This document shows, piece by piece, positions 1 to 11,988 of a stretch of DNA of 64,000 nucleotides. Position 1 is the stretch's first letter. Each line of letters opens with the position of its first letter. The translations under genes and the position numbers were made by a program. The notes below the pieces were generated by a model, which did no database searches, was not told the DNA's origin, and worked only from the letters and a program-made list of their open reading frames with translations. The stretch is from Misgurnus anguillicaudatus (Eukaryota; Chordata; Actinopteri; Cypriniformes; Cobitidae), in the NCBI RefSeq assembly GCF_027580225.2, contig NC_073354.2, forward strand, positions 7,478,001 to 7,542,000. The letters are read 5' to 3'.

Positions 1-2470
1 CAAGCTTGCCAGCATAAATCGGGCACGCCGGGCACACAGGAGGACATCGCTGCGTCCACCCTCACCGCTGAAAGGGTTTGGGGGATTTGAAATCGGACAC
101 AAGAAACGCAAGCAAGGTTCAACCCCAAAGTACACTTACAAATCAAGTTCACATACATTAAGGTTTCTTATGAAAACATTTTAATTATTATTTAGATAAA
201 ATAAACGTAATACAGCCACACAACAAACTTATGAAAATATTTTAATCGTTATTTGCATGATAATTGTTTAACGCTGCCACACAAAATAAATAAAAACTAT
301 CACCACAATGCTCACCACAATGATTTCCCTTATCTCATGTATTAATATTTTTTATTGTAACAATTTGCAAAAATAACTGTTGCATCTGTGTAGATTAGAT
401 AAGCAATGCGCGTTGTGCACGCTATACATTATGGTCAAGCATGCGCCCTTAAAATAGCATAATGAACCACGCGCAACGCGCCACTGACTTTAGACTAGTA
501 TTTTTTGGTTAGTAGCGCAATTGTTTTTTGAAACTGCAAAATAGCATAAGAGATGGTTTGCGCCGGAGCACGCCTCCTTTTTTGCCCTGAACCGCCCAGG
601 GAGCGCAAGTTCATTCCCTAGTTTGCCGACGTGCGTCTGTGGAGGGAAAAACCCGCTGTGCGCCAGTGCAAAATACTAAATGATACATGCGTCACTGACA
701 AAGTCAATTGCGCTGGGTGCAAGATAGGGCCCTTCATGTTTTCCTTGATTTTTTTGTAAATGAATCACGTTAAACTGCAAATTCTGTAGAACTGGAAGAC
801 CACAAACAATTAATATATGATTCTCATTCACAGTACTGAATTGATGTAAAGTTTTTTGTGGTGATGGATTGCATTATCTTCAACTTTTCACTTAAAAGTT
901 CTCATGACAAGACCGGGGCGGGAACCGTTATGACATTGTCACGGACACTTATTAGACCGTCTCATTCTAGTGTTTAAAGGTGTGGAGGACTCTAACCTTA
1001 AACTGTGAGAAAGACTCTACTAGGAAGGGAACAGCCTTCCTAGGCCGCATCCTCATGTTTGAGAAACACAACATCTCCCGTGTTCTTGATATGCCTATTT
1101 TATCTAGGATATATCAGGAGGTGATTTGTGCGGACTTATGACGGCCAAGTTACCCAGAATGCATTTCTGTTTAGTCGAGAATTTAGATGAATAAACTTCG
1201 CATCTGAGGTGAGTTAGTAAAGATAGCACCTATATTAAAATATCCTCAGGCGATTTGGGATACATTTCTGTGTTTTCTTCTGCTTTAGTTAATTTAAAGC
1301 TGCTTTGAAACAATTTAACAATTGTGAAAAGCACTATATAAATAAGATTGAATTGTCAGTTCCAGGTGATCAATTACACATATTTTCTATATAATCTTAA
1401 CACTGTAGTAAATCACTGCCTTTATACTTTGGATTTTTTTCTTGTGTTTATTTCATGTTGTACAAAAGTTTTGTAGTATTAAAATACATTTTTAATATTT
1501 CATTATGTAATAAATACGTTAAAGCTAATCAGCGTATGCATGTGTTGCCTAAACTACATATTCCTTTTTTGTAAAATAAAACAAGCAGCGTTTTTGCAAT
1601 ACATTTTATTTTATTGTAAAAATACTTTCAAATAACAAAAGCCAGGGCTGCACATACGGGTGAGACTGAATGACGACCTCATGTACTCTGCTGTTTTATT
1701 TACGTCCTCCTGTCCTAGAGAGTTCGTTCTTCATAGCCTGAATATGCTAGTTCAAACTACGAAGGACACATGCCCGAATGTAAATTATCTGTCACTTTAT
1801 CGGTCTACGTGCAACTAGTGTAACTATTATTTGAGTCATGCTAAATAGAGATCAATACCCTGCAAGTTTCAGATGTGATAATCAGCTGATCAAACATCTT
1901 TAGTTTTAGCAGAATTTGCTGTAAATTTAAGCATGTGAAACAACACTATTTCTCTTCCTGATGATAATCTGTTTATAGCAAACAGGTTAATCCAGATAGC
2001 ATTTTATCTGAAAGCACACAGAAAGCATTCATTCAGAAATGACTGAATGGGCTACAGTTTAGGATGCTCTGTGCCGAGTGATCTTACTCATGTCTGCCGT
2101 CGTCTTCACTATCATCTGAGAGAGAACATCTCCATGCCAGCTTATATCCACCATCTCTCTCGTCCTCACATCTATCCAGAGCTAGCAAACAAAGGACAAT
2201 CACATAAAAACACAGCCAATACTACTGAATCCGTCACAATGTGATGCAGACTTTGCAAAATGCTGTTATTGACGAATAGGACAGTTAAAAACTATTAAAC
2301 CCAGCAGCAAATTCAAAGTGCATCTATACATGCAGCAAATCCAAAGAGGATATTTGCATAAGCATCATTAAATGTACAGTAAAAGCATTGATAATGTCCT
2401 GATTATATCTATAGGTCACAGAGAGGTCAGTTAACAGGTCATGAAAAATGTAATTATGACTTCACATTAG
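1..2470. other. AT-rich intergenic sequence, no gene recognised
   Basis: No conserved coding sequence was recognised. Positions 1-67 on the - strand follow an acceptor-like CCCTTTCAG and are open and GC-rich, so an exon running off the left edge is possible but unproven. Positions about 400-760 have alternating GC-rich blocks (GCGCAACGCGCC, GCGCCGGAGCACG) that look like a degraded repeat. A short open frame at 2047-2244 has no recognisable similarity and is treated as chance. Confidence 0.4.
1280..1350 (+). repeat. 3' tail of a fish LINE/SINE-type retroposon
   Basis: The block AAAGCTGCTTTGAAACAAT followed by AACAATTGTGAAAAGC and an ATATAAATAAG end occurs here and again at about 39050-39095. 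This type of tail is common at the 3' end of teleost non-LTR elements and their SINEs. Only the tail is clear here; the 5' limit is not defined. Confidence 0.5.
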
Positions 2471-3178
2471 GAGGCTGTTTACACTTGGCATTAACATGCA
2501 TTTTCGTCGATCGAATCACAAGTGGACAACGTTAATGCCAGGTGTAAACGGTGTTCAAGACGTTTTGAAGGCGTCCACTTTTGACCACTTTCAACCACAT
2601 TCAGAGGTAGTCGAACCCCTTTCGATCGAATTGCTTTTGTTTTGTAAACGCACATGTGGTTGAATGTGTTCGAACAGCTACACGTGCCCACCTTCTCTCC
2701 ACCCATTTTTTTATCTGAGGTACTGAAAACAATGTTTTACGTCTTACGGTGTACAGTGCCATTTTTAGCCTTTCATTGATAAAACTAAAGCGGTTGATCG
2801 CCGCAGTTTCATTTTGCAAGCGTGTGAAAGTTGCGTGATCCTATTTTATCAATTGTGCTGAAATATCAGAGAAAGCTTTAACATATACATGTACAAAACA
2901 CTGTGCAGCATGTTTACTTACACAAGCAGTGGAGTCTGACATAATATTAGTTCACGTCCATATAAACTCGTCATTACTCCCACTCTCGTTTAAATGACAG
3001 CAGAGAGACTCGCCCACCGTCTCGACAGACCACCCCCTCACAGTATTCAGGACAGAAGTGGTCGAAAGTGGACAAAAGAGACGGATTTAAATACCAGGTG
3101 TAGACGTGATGCGTCTCTCTCGTCCACTTGTGATCCGATTGACGAAAACACATCTTAATACCAAGTGTAAACAGCCCC
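2471..3178. mobile_element. Non-autonomous DNA transposon with long terminal inverted repeats
   Basis: The left end GAGGCTGTTTACACTTGG is matched in inverted orientation by CCAAGTGTAAACAGCCCC at the right end. The similarity continues inward for about 60 bp through the segment containing CACAAGTGGAC / GTCCACTTGTG. A TAG trinucleotide flanks both ends (2468-2470 and 3179-3181), a 3-bp duplication compatible with a Harbinger-like element. No transposase frame is present. The small open frames at 2491-2819 are internal and unrecognised. Confidence 0.65.
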
Positions 3179-3222
3179 TAGGATTGTGCCGATAGACAAT
3201 AATATCGTGTAACGACGATCGC

Positions 3223-3593
3223 TTGTATGAAAGATCATCAAGGAGAAAATATGTCACTATCCCGGTTTTATATCTTGCAAATCTAACGTAATGTTTTTAA
3301 ATCTTGGCTATATCTAACACAGTTATTAGAAATAATGTGCGATTTGTCACATAAACTTAACTTAATGTTTATTTCATCAAAGAAAACTGTTGGAGCTCAC
3401 GTGGAATGATGGGATTTTGATCTTCAGTAAAACGTGCAGCACGAGTTTGCAACAAACTTCATCGTTTAAAGTAAGTATCTTTTTATTCTGTGTATTTTGA
3501 AACTGAAGTCGTGTTAAAGTAACATAATGTCACTGGGCAAGCTTATTTTAAAGCAAGTTTGTATGAAAGATCATCAAGGAGAAAATATGTCAC
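3223..3593. repeat. 35-bp perfect direct repeat, 336 bp apart
   Basis: An identical 35-bp block, beginning TTGTATGAAAGATC and ending AAATATGTCAC, occurs at 3223-3257 and 3559-3593. The intervening DNA contains a consensus-looking donor (AAAGTAAGTATC) near 3468-3479. It is not assigned to a known element. Confidence 0.6.
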
Positions 3594-3628
3594 AAAGATT
3601 TTTTTTAATGAAATCCAAGGCTTTCTGT

Positions 3629-4053
3629 CAGATCCACACATAAACAGCAATGACACTGCATCTTTTGAGGTCCAGAAGGGTATTAAAAGACATTGATAAA
3701 ATGGTCAGTGTGACTACAGTGTTTAACATTAATATTATAAATTGATGAGAATACTTTATGTGCACAAAACAAAATAAAGACTTTATTCAACAATATCTAG
3801 TGATGGTGATTTCAGAATAACTGATTTATGAAGCTTTGATGTTTTATGAATCTTGTTTCAAATTAGTGGCCTTCACTAGATATTGTTGAAAGTCAGTGTT
3901 TTTTTTGGGTTTTTTTTGCACACACGCATTATTCTGGTCACTTTATAATATTAATGTTGAACTACTGTAGTCATGCTGACCATTTTATCAATGTCTTTTG
4001 ATATCCTGATAGACCTCAAAAGACTGAGTGTCATTGCTGTTTGTGTGGATCTG
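3629..4053. mobile_element. Palindromic (foldback) DNA element
   Basis: CAGATCCACAC at 3629-3639 pairs with GTGTGGATCTG at 4043-4053. The two arms stay complementary for more than 120 bp, including the segments around ATTGATAAAATGGTCAG and CTGACCATTTTATCAAT. A second inverted pair, AATATCTAGTGA / TCACTAGATATT, lies near the centre. The right arm stops exactly where the next element begins, so its outer end may be truncated. Confidence 0.6.
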
Positions 4054-4640
4054 GGGCCGGTTGCACCAGCTGTGTGTAAGTTACGACGTAAATGGGCACT
4101 AAGTTACAACTTGCGCACTACTAAATGTTTTTGCGTTGCACCATTAAACTTAGTTTAAACGTAACAATACGTTGTAACTAAATATTTATGGATGCCTCTG
4201 TCCATGAATAACGATTGGAATAAGATGTCAGCCAGATTAGATTACATCGATGAGCTCGTAATTAATTATGTAAAGCCGCAAGTTCGTCAATGAGTTTTCA
4301 AGAACTGTTTAATTTTCTGTGTATCCATCAATTAAAATAAGATAAAAAATTTCTTCCTGTTTATTTTCTTCTCTATGTGTGGGATATATATTTTCAATTA
4401 AAAGTGTAATGTTTTGAGTTCGATAACGTTTGCTTTAACGTCTTTTTTAACTTTCAGTTTAGGCGAGTCAAGAATGAGTTTGAAATTATGTACTGTTCAG
4501 ACTATTTCCTGTTTACCCATTAGAAGGCTTGTGATTGGGTTAAGAAAAATAGACGTCATTCTATGCGACTATGCATTACTTTACGGAGAGCTTATGACCT
4601 ACTAGCTACGTTCTGCCTTAAGAACAAATGGTGCAACCGA
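4054..4640. mobile_element. Non-autonomous DNA transposon with CGGTTGCACCA ends
   Basis: The left end reads GGGCCGGTTGCACCA and the right end TGGTGCAACCG, an inverted pair about 585 bp apart. The short frames at 3973-4158 and 4414-4605 fall across it and show no transposase features. The end sequence resembles Harbinger-type elements of fish, but no clear target duplication was identified. Confidence 0.5.
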
Positions 4641-5649
4641 ATAAAGTAAAGAGTTAGTTATAAACTAGCTAGTAGATACTAAGCCTCTAGTTTGGACTTT
4701 ACATCCCAAAAATGTAAAAAATTACACACTGCACCTTTAAAGGGATACCGTAATAACTCAAAGACCAGGGCCTTTATTTACCCAAACTGCCGAAGGTAAC
4801 AGGCTTTTATTTAAAGCAGGCATTATTAGAGACAGGCCTTTATTTCAAATTCCATCTGTTTGATAAATAATTGTTTTAAATTAGCCTTTAAATTAAAAGC
4901 GATAGCGTTCTAGTGGATAGAGATCATTCGTTTTTTTAACAGTATATTTTTTCAAGGTTGTTGAAAAGTCCGTCAGTAGCACTAAATGAGACCCATCCAA
5001 TGGAGCTACTGCCATCTATTGGCAGCTGTGCATTATGATGAACTTGAATGCATTTAGGAGATAACACAGCGCTCACATTATCTAAATCATGCCCCTGCGC
5101 GATCGTCCCCTCGCTTTCCTCATTAGAATGCATTTGTTTTGAGCAAAGCAGGAGGTAAAACACTCTCTTAACACTGGAACCCATCGTAATGTTAAGTCTG
5201 TGTTTTTTATTTAGTCATATGAAGCCCTCTCACATGCCTATGATATCGCATAGTTGATCTGTTGCGTGTGCACCATAGATATTTACTAGCCCTGCTGCGC
5301 GCATTAAAAGGTTTTAACAAAGGCAGATGAAGGTGAGTGCTCACGCAGTTGATGTCTCTCCTTTTAAAACGTGCTCTGGTGCGAATACGCTCTCACTGCG
5401 CGTAAGCTAAGCTTTGTTTATACTCGCGCTTTGGTCCGCAATGCAAGCCTCCGCGGATCGCGCGCGCGTCTCACCAAACGGACAAGGCGTATATAGTTGA
5501 CATGCTAAGCTCTGACTTATTTCCCCCCAGCACTCATCTTCCCCGGGCTTAATTTGTGACCGGCCTTTATTTGTCCGCAATGACCACGCCCCCGGCCACT
5601 ATCAGAGGCCCGGCGTTTATTTGAATAACAGCTTTTATTTGAGGAAATA
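4641..5649. other. Intergenic sequence with a fragment of a TTAA-flanked MITE
   Basis: About 4712-4741 carries the right end of the MITE family seen complete at 34112-34489 (ATTACACACTGCACCT followed by TTAA). The stretch 5220-5610 is relatively CpG-rich (GCGCGCGCGTC near 5460) but has no open frame or splice pattern that can be supported. Confidence 0.35.
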
Positions 5650-6249
5650 CTGTAGTTCACTCAAAAATGAAAATGTGACGTTTATCTGTTTACCCAAAGA
5701 AAAAAATGTCAGAAAATCTGAAAGATGTGAATTTGTTTCTTCAGCAGAACACAAATAATGATTTAACTCCAACCGTTGCAGTTTGTTAGTCCTACAATGC
5801 ATTAAAATGGTAACAAAATCTATGAGAATGAAAAAACATGCAGACAAATCCAAACCCTGCAGCTCGTGATGACACCTTGAGGTCCTCCTGGGACACAAAA
5901 CAATCGGTTTGTGTGAAAAAACGAACGGCATTTCATTTTATATAATTTATATCATTACCACTAAGTCCAACTGCTTTGAGCATCCGATGTGTGTGAAGTC
6001 TGAACGTGCTCTTGTGCCGGAAGTGATCTCTCGCACTCATTGATGTAAACGCACTGCTCGGTTTTTCACACAAACTGATTTTTTCGTGTATTAGGACGTC
6101 AGTGTGTTGTCACAAGCCTGTTATACGACTAATAGACTGCAGAGTTAAAAATGATCATGCGTGTTCTACTGAACAAATAAAGTCACCTACATCTTTGATA
6201 CCCTGTGGGTGAGCAAATAAACTTTTCATTTTTGGGTGAACTATCCTTT
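5650..6249. mobile_element. Foldback MITE with AGTTCAC...GTGAACT ends
   Basis: TAGTTCACTCAAAAATGAAAA on the left is mirrored by TTTTCATTTTTGGGTGAAC on the right. This terminal sequence is very common in cyprinid genomes. A related one-sided fragment lies at 12105-12240. The open frame at 5635-5931 (-) lies inside it and is not a gene. Confidence 0.6.
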
Positions 6250-6297
6250 AAATTTGTGTTCTGAGGACAAGATCTTACGGGTTTGGGACGACATTAA

Positions 6298-6842
6298 AGG
6301 ACAAGTTCGGTATTTTGCACTTGGAGCCCTGTTTTCAGATTGTTTATGATGAAGTGGAACGGTTTTGACTGAAATTTGGACTTGTGATGCTGGACCGAGA
6401 GTTTTTGGGTGTTTGTTGTATCGCCTCCCACCTCTATAATGGCTGTATAGGTGCACAGGAACAATCCTTCATAAAATGCATTAAACTTTCATTTACAAAG
6501 ACGTGAAACTCACCGAGTGGTCAGGGGTGTTCACTGATATGCTCACAAAAATCGCTGCAAAAGACGCATTCCAACAGCTGTTTTATCATTAGTTTTTGTA
6601 TTACTCCGCACCGGGAACCTTGTTTGTATTTTTGCAATTGGCAAAGGTGTATTATCGCCACCAACTGGGCTGGACTGTCTATTATTTAAGCTCTCAGCGG
6701 AAGAATGGTAAATCAGCTGTTGGAAAGCATCTTTTGCAGCAATTTTTTTTGTGAGCATATCAGTGAACACCCCTGGCCACTCTGTGAGATTCACGTCTTT
6801 GTAAACAAAAGTTTAATGCATTTTAGAAAGGATTGTTCCAGT
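6298..6842. mobile_element. Truncated TTAA-flanked foldback element
   Basis: It starts with AGGACAAGTTCGG directly after a TTAA at 6294-6297 and is homologous to the complete element at 30874-31655. The right arm breaks off around TTGTTCCAGTG, so the outer part of that terminal repeat is missing. Short frames at 6241-7069 are by-products of this repeat. Confidence 0.65.
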
Positions 6843-7368
6843 GGTCTTCTGACCATCCGATATAGACATTCATGGAACTTTCTTCTTTGTATTACATTGT
6901 AACACATCTTTGTATTGTGAGAGACACCAGATCTGAAGGAGACAGTGTTTGATTTTTGCAGACTTTTTTTATGGTTATGCAAAAAAATTGCAGGTACAAA
7001 AATCCTCAGTGAACACCGCTCAGTGTTTATGAGTCCAATATACACAATGATAAGAAACATGGAAACCATGTTGAAGTTATTGAGCTAACTATTGACTAAA
7101 TGATGATTAAGCATATTAAAAAATTAATTGCAAGTAAAAGACATTAAATCTCTCAAGATTTCAGCAGAGGGCGTTTACAGAGTAGGCATATCGCCTATAG
7201 CAGGCTTTAATGACAATAGTTGCCGATGGTTATTTTTATTATTATCAAAGTTTCACGTTAACATGCGCATTGCATGCTTTTCCTCGCATGAGAGGGTTTG
7301 TGGGCTTTCCTTTGCGGGAGAGAGCTTATAACGCACGCGGATTCCAGCTCTTGCTGGGACCTGAATGC
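6843..7368. other. Unassigned sequence left of the 40-bp array
   Basis: No gene or clear mobile element is visible. Positions 7161-7175 match the core of a CTCF-type motif (CAGCAGAGGGCG), see findings. Confidence 0.3.
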
Positions 7369-7990
7369 GCACGGCATGCACTCCTCCTATCACCTGAACT
7401 TGTAATGCGTGCAGCAAGGACTCCTTCCTGCACCTGAACTTGTAATGCGTGCAGCACGAACTCCTTCTCACATCTGAACTTGTAATGGTGCAGCACAAAC
7501 TCCTTCTCGCATCAGAACTTGTAATGCGTGCAGCACAAACTCCTCCTCGCATCTGAACTTGTATTGCGTGCAGCACAAACTCCTCCTCGCATCTGAACTT
7601 GTAATGCGTGCAGCACAAACTCCTCCTCGCATCTGAACTTATAATGCGTGCAGCACGAACTCCTCCTCGCATCGGAACTTGTAATGCGTGCAGCACGAAC
7701 TCCTCCTCGCATCGGAACTTGTAATGCGTGCAGCACGGACTCCTTCTCGCACTTGAACTTGTAATGCGTGCAGCACTGACTCCTTCTCGCACTTGAACTT
7801 GTAATGCGTGCAGCACAGACTCCTTCTCGCACCTAAACTTGTAATGCGTGCAGCACGAACTCCTCCTCGCATCTGAACTTGTAATGCGTGCAGCACAAAC
7901 TCCTTCTCGCATCTGAACTTGTAATGCGTGCAGCACAAACTCCTTCTCGCATCTGAACTTGTAATGCGTTCAGCACAAACTCCTTCTCGC
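7369..7990. repeat. 40-bp minisatellite, left block (about 15 units)
   Basis: Tandem 40-bp units run head to tail, each with a TCCT(C/T)CTCGCATC segment, AACTTGTAATGCGTGC and GCAGCAC(A/G)(A/G)AC. Units differ by a few substitutions and the period is kept. The array continues at 8674 after an inserted element. Long frames on the - strand (7253-7936 and others) arise because the unit lacks stop codons on that strand; they are not genes. Confidence 0.95.
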
Positions 7991-8681
7991 TAGGCTTGCC
8001 GCGATAGTCGGTGAAACGGTGATTACCGGTGCTTCAGCCTCTCACCGGTTAGATCACTTGCCCACCGCGACACCGTCTTTCATCGTCGTTTTGATATTTT
8101 CGTGTAATTAAATCATTTAGTTAGAGAGAGCAAACACTAAGAACTGAATGTGTCTGGTGTCTGAATTCAGCGGAGCTAAACGCGCATCACGTCACAGAGA
8201 GCAGCAGGTGTCAGATTTCATTTATTCTTATCAGAGTGTGCAAGGCGAGCTGACTGACCAGAGGATAGCAGAAGCCGCGTGCTTACTCGTTTTTGTTATA
8301 ATATACATATATTATGTTTAATATAAGCGAGATCGTTATGTTGTTGTGTTTTTCATCAAGAAAAGCAGCGCTTTATGGAGAAGTAGCCGGTTGCTCTGCT
8401 TGGGACTGGCAGGTTTCTGTCAGAAGTTCCTGCGCACACTGACTCAAGCACTTAATTAAACCAGCTGTTGCACTCGAATTGCACGCAAATTCATAAGCGA
8501 TTTAACGCTGCTTGCGCAAGCACTGCATTAAACAGTTGCGTAATTCAAAAGTGAAAGTAAAATGTGGACGTCTGCATGCGCTTTTATAAGCCCCTCCCAC
8601 CCGGTGATACCGGGATAACCGGGTTTGTGACGCGCTGATTAACCGGTGGGAAAATTCTGTCACCGCGGCAACCCTTCTCGC
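7983..8681. mobile_element. hAT-like non-autonomous transposon inserted in the 40-bp array
   Basis: The element proper is 7991-8673. It is bounded by a perfect 8-bp direct repeat, CTTCTCGC, at 7983-7990 and 8674-8681. Its ends are inverted and imperfect: TAGGCTTGCCGCG on the left against GCGGCAACC on the right, with several ACCGGT-type motifs just inside. Removing the element and one repeat copy restores an uninterrupted 40-bp unit. An 8-bp duplication is the hallmark of the hAT superfamily; no transposase frame is present. Confidence 0.8.
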
Positions 8682-10012
8682 ATCTGAACTTGTAATGCGT
8701 TCAGCACAAACTCCTCCTCGCATCTGAACTTGTAATGCGTGCAGCACAAACTCCTCCTCGCATCTGAACTTGTAATGCGTGCAGCACAAACTCCTCCTCG
8801 CATCTGAACTTGTAATGCGTGCAGCACAAACTCCTTCTCGCATCTGAACTTGTAATGCATGCAGCACAAACTCCTCCTCGCATCTGAACTGGTAATGCGT
8901 GCAGCACAAACTCCTCCTCGCATCTGAACTTATAATGCGTGCAGCACGGACTCCTCCTCGCACTTGAACTTGTAATGCGTGCAGCACGGACTCCTTTTCG
9001 CACCTGAACTTGTAATGCGTGCAGCACGAACTCCTTCTCGCATCTGAACTTGTAATGCGTGCAGCACGAACTCCTCCTCGCATCTGAACTTGTAATGCGT
9101 GCAGCACAAACTCCTTCTCGCATCTGAACTTGTAATGCGTGCAGCACAAACTCCTCCTCGCATCTGAACTTGTAATGCGTGCAGCACAAACTCCTCCTCG
9201 CATCTGAACTTGTAATGCGTGCAGCACAAACTCCTCCTCGCATCTGAACTTATAATGCGTGCAGCAGGAACTCCTTCTCGCATATGAACTTGTAATGCGT
9301 GCAGCACGAACTCCTTCTCGCATATGAACTTGTAATGCGTGCAGCACAAACTCCTTCTCGCATCAGAACTTGTAATGCGTGCAGCACAAACTCCTCCTCG
9401 CATCTGAACTTGTATTGCGTGCAGCACAAACTCCTCCTCGCATCTGAACTTGTAATGCGTGCAGCACAAACTCCTCCTCGCATCTGAACTTGTAATGCGT
9501 GCAGCACGAACTCCTCCTCGCATCGGAACTTGTAATGCGTGCAGCACGAACTCCTCCTCGCATCTGAACTTGTAATGCGTGCAGCACAAACTCCTTCTCG
9601 CATCTGAACTTGTAATGCGTGCAGCACAAACTCCTTCTCGCATCTGGACTTGTAATGCGTTCAGCACAAACTCCTCCTCGCATCTGAACTTGTAATGCGT
9701 GCAGCACAAACTCCTCCTCGCATCTGAACTTGTAATGCGTGCAGCACAAACTCCTTCTCGCATCTGAACTTGAAATGCGTGCAGCACCGACCCCTCCTCG
9801 CACCTGAACTTGTAATGCGTGCAGCACGTACTCCTCCTCGCATCTGAACTTGTAATGCGTGCAGCACGAACTCCTTCTCGCACTTGAACTTATAATGCGT
9901 GCAGCACAAACTCCTTCTCGCATCTGAACTTATAATGCGTGCAGCACAAACTCCTCCTCGCATCTGAACTTATAATGCGTGCAGCACGGACTCCTTCGTG
10001 CACCTGAACTTC
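8674..10012. repeat. 40-bp minisatellite, right block (about 33 units)
   Basis: This is the continuation of the same 40-bp tandem array as at 7369-7990. Units alternate between TCCTTCTCGC and TCCTCCTCGC starts and between CACAAAC, CACGAAC and CACGGAC ends. The last unit decays near 10012 (GTGCACCTGAACTTCTAATGCG). Overlapping - strand frames of up to 317 codons are period artefacts. Confidence 0.95.
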
Positions 10013-11702
10013 TAATGCGCACAACACAGGAGTTTAGAATGAGTAAATTGTTGACGCACCCTGGCACACAAGAAATTTCAGCGCGCCTGGGCATCATTGA
10101 CGTACTGTAGCGCTTTTTTGTTTTCTGTAATAGTGTGTAGGTGTTTTAAGTTGGTGTTTGAATGCATAACCGCGGTTCTGGACTACTGCGTCTAATAAAG
10201 CAGCGGCAGAAACATAGAAAGCTGGCATATGCAGTTTTTTCCTTGCTGCCCTCTTTACCCGCATGTCAACAATAACATAACAACCTTGCTCCTCCCACAA
10301 CATCTGACGTGCTTACTTTTACATTGTGTGAGAACGATTTGAATAGGATTTCAAACCACATATGAATGCAGCTTGAAACAGCGTGTTTTTTGCTGTTCAC
10401 ACCTTCTAAATATAAACACATTCCAATCGGATATGTAGAAAAATCTGATTTGGACTGACAGTGCGAACATGGTACAAGTTGGGTTAAAACTACATGATGA
10501 CCACCTGCAATTTAATAGTAAGAAATATTCTATATATGAAAATAGTATCACAAAATACAAACTACAACCACAGCTTTTTTGTAAACCAAATACAATATAT
10601 AAAACATATACACATTACTATATGAATTTTATAGTTTAGTTAGCATTTAGCATGATATTTAACATGTAGTGTTAGATCATTTCAATGAAATTATTTATAT
10701 TGTATGTTTTGTGAATTAGTTATGAGTAAATCAGATTATAATGTTGTATTCGAGTATGTGTTTGAAGGGCCGCGCTAAAGCTAAACCCTGGAGAAACACC
10801 ACTAAGACATTGAATAAAATACAGCTGTCATAAACGCAAATATATAAAGACACAATTACTATAAGACAGAAAAAATATAAACACTGTTGGTTTGTAATAT
10901 AACTAGTTCATCATTTTAAAATAATTATATAACGTGTGTTTGTATTGTGTATATATATAGCATGTATTAGCTTCAAGGCCTGAGTCTATTATAACACCCG
11001 TGCACTAATGCTAAAACGAATGCTTAAACAAGAGCAAAACCTTACAATATTCACATATGAAGTCATATTTACTTGATTTTAATGACATGTCTTCTTTATT
11101 TAGCTCATAAATACGTGCATAATTTGTGTATGGAAGGCTGCATGTTTAGCACACGAGTTAATACACACGGTAAAAACTGATAAAAATATAGAAATTAACA
11201 CAAAACCATCGAGATGGATTCACGATAGATGAATACATAAATACACATAATTACTTAAACACAATAAATACACACATATATGACAGCCTTACCTTTAATA
11301 AAAAGACTCTTTTTATGATCCATTATTATCCATCACCTCAGAGACGAGTCCAAACTTAACTCACGCGACTTCAGTCACTTCACATGTGCATCGAATCACT
11401 TTATTATTTCACATATTTGTCATGACAAGTTTTTATATATCAATGTGAATCGTGTGAAATGAGCCGCTTTGTGTTTATCTTCAGTCCAACTGAAGAGAAA
11501 TCCCGATGAAAGCAACAATAAACTCAATATATCCGTTTCGAATATGTGATTTTATTATTAAAGGAGATTAATCGAGAAGTGTGTCATAATAAATGCATTC
11601 AGATAAACACGAAATTGCACGATCTTTTTATAAACTCTAAGCGGGTTTACAGTTGTTATTCTGCAGCACGAGTCGAGGCGCTGTTGAGGCACATCCTGCG
11701 TC

Positions 11703-11711
11703 ACTTCCGCC
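11703..11711 (-). promoter_or_regulatory. Candidate ETS site in a TATA-less promoter
   Basis: On the - strand the sequence is GGCGGAAGTGACGCAGGATG: the ETS core GGAAGT runs directly into a CRE-like GTGACGC. This arrangement is typical of housekeeping-type vertebrate promoters. It sits about 400 bp before a strong donor at 11292. Confidence 0.3.
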
Positions 11712-11966
11712 GAGACTTTTGTAGAATCATTTTTACACTAAAGCTATTTATTTACTAGTAATTCAGTTATAATTTTTAAATAATGAATTGTGTTAACATG
11801 CACATTTGCTTTAAAAAATCGTACCCTGGTATTACCACGTTTTTGGACGCGTATTCATGACTATATTTGCAGTGCTATGCAAAAATAAATATACAAACAT
11901 TTCAGTAGTTTACATTAAAGTAGAGTAATAGTAGTAAAGATTTTTAGAGTTGGTCACGTGTTGTTG

Positions 11967-11988
11967 TTTTTTTTTTTTTTTTTTTTTT
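11967..11988 (+). repeat. Poly-T run
   Basis: A run of T residues, interrupted only at its left edge. Confidence 0.9.

Noticed and set aside
8930..9883. 317-codon Cys/Arg-rich frame
   Set aside because: It is a translation of the 40-bp minisatellite. Equivalent peptides appear in all three - strand frames, so it is a period artefact.
7369..10012. CRISPR array
   Set aside because: The repeats are directly adjacent with no unique spacers, and the window is vertebrate DNA.
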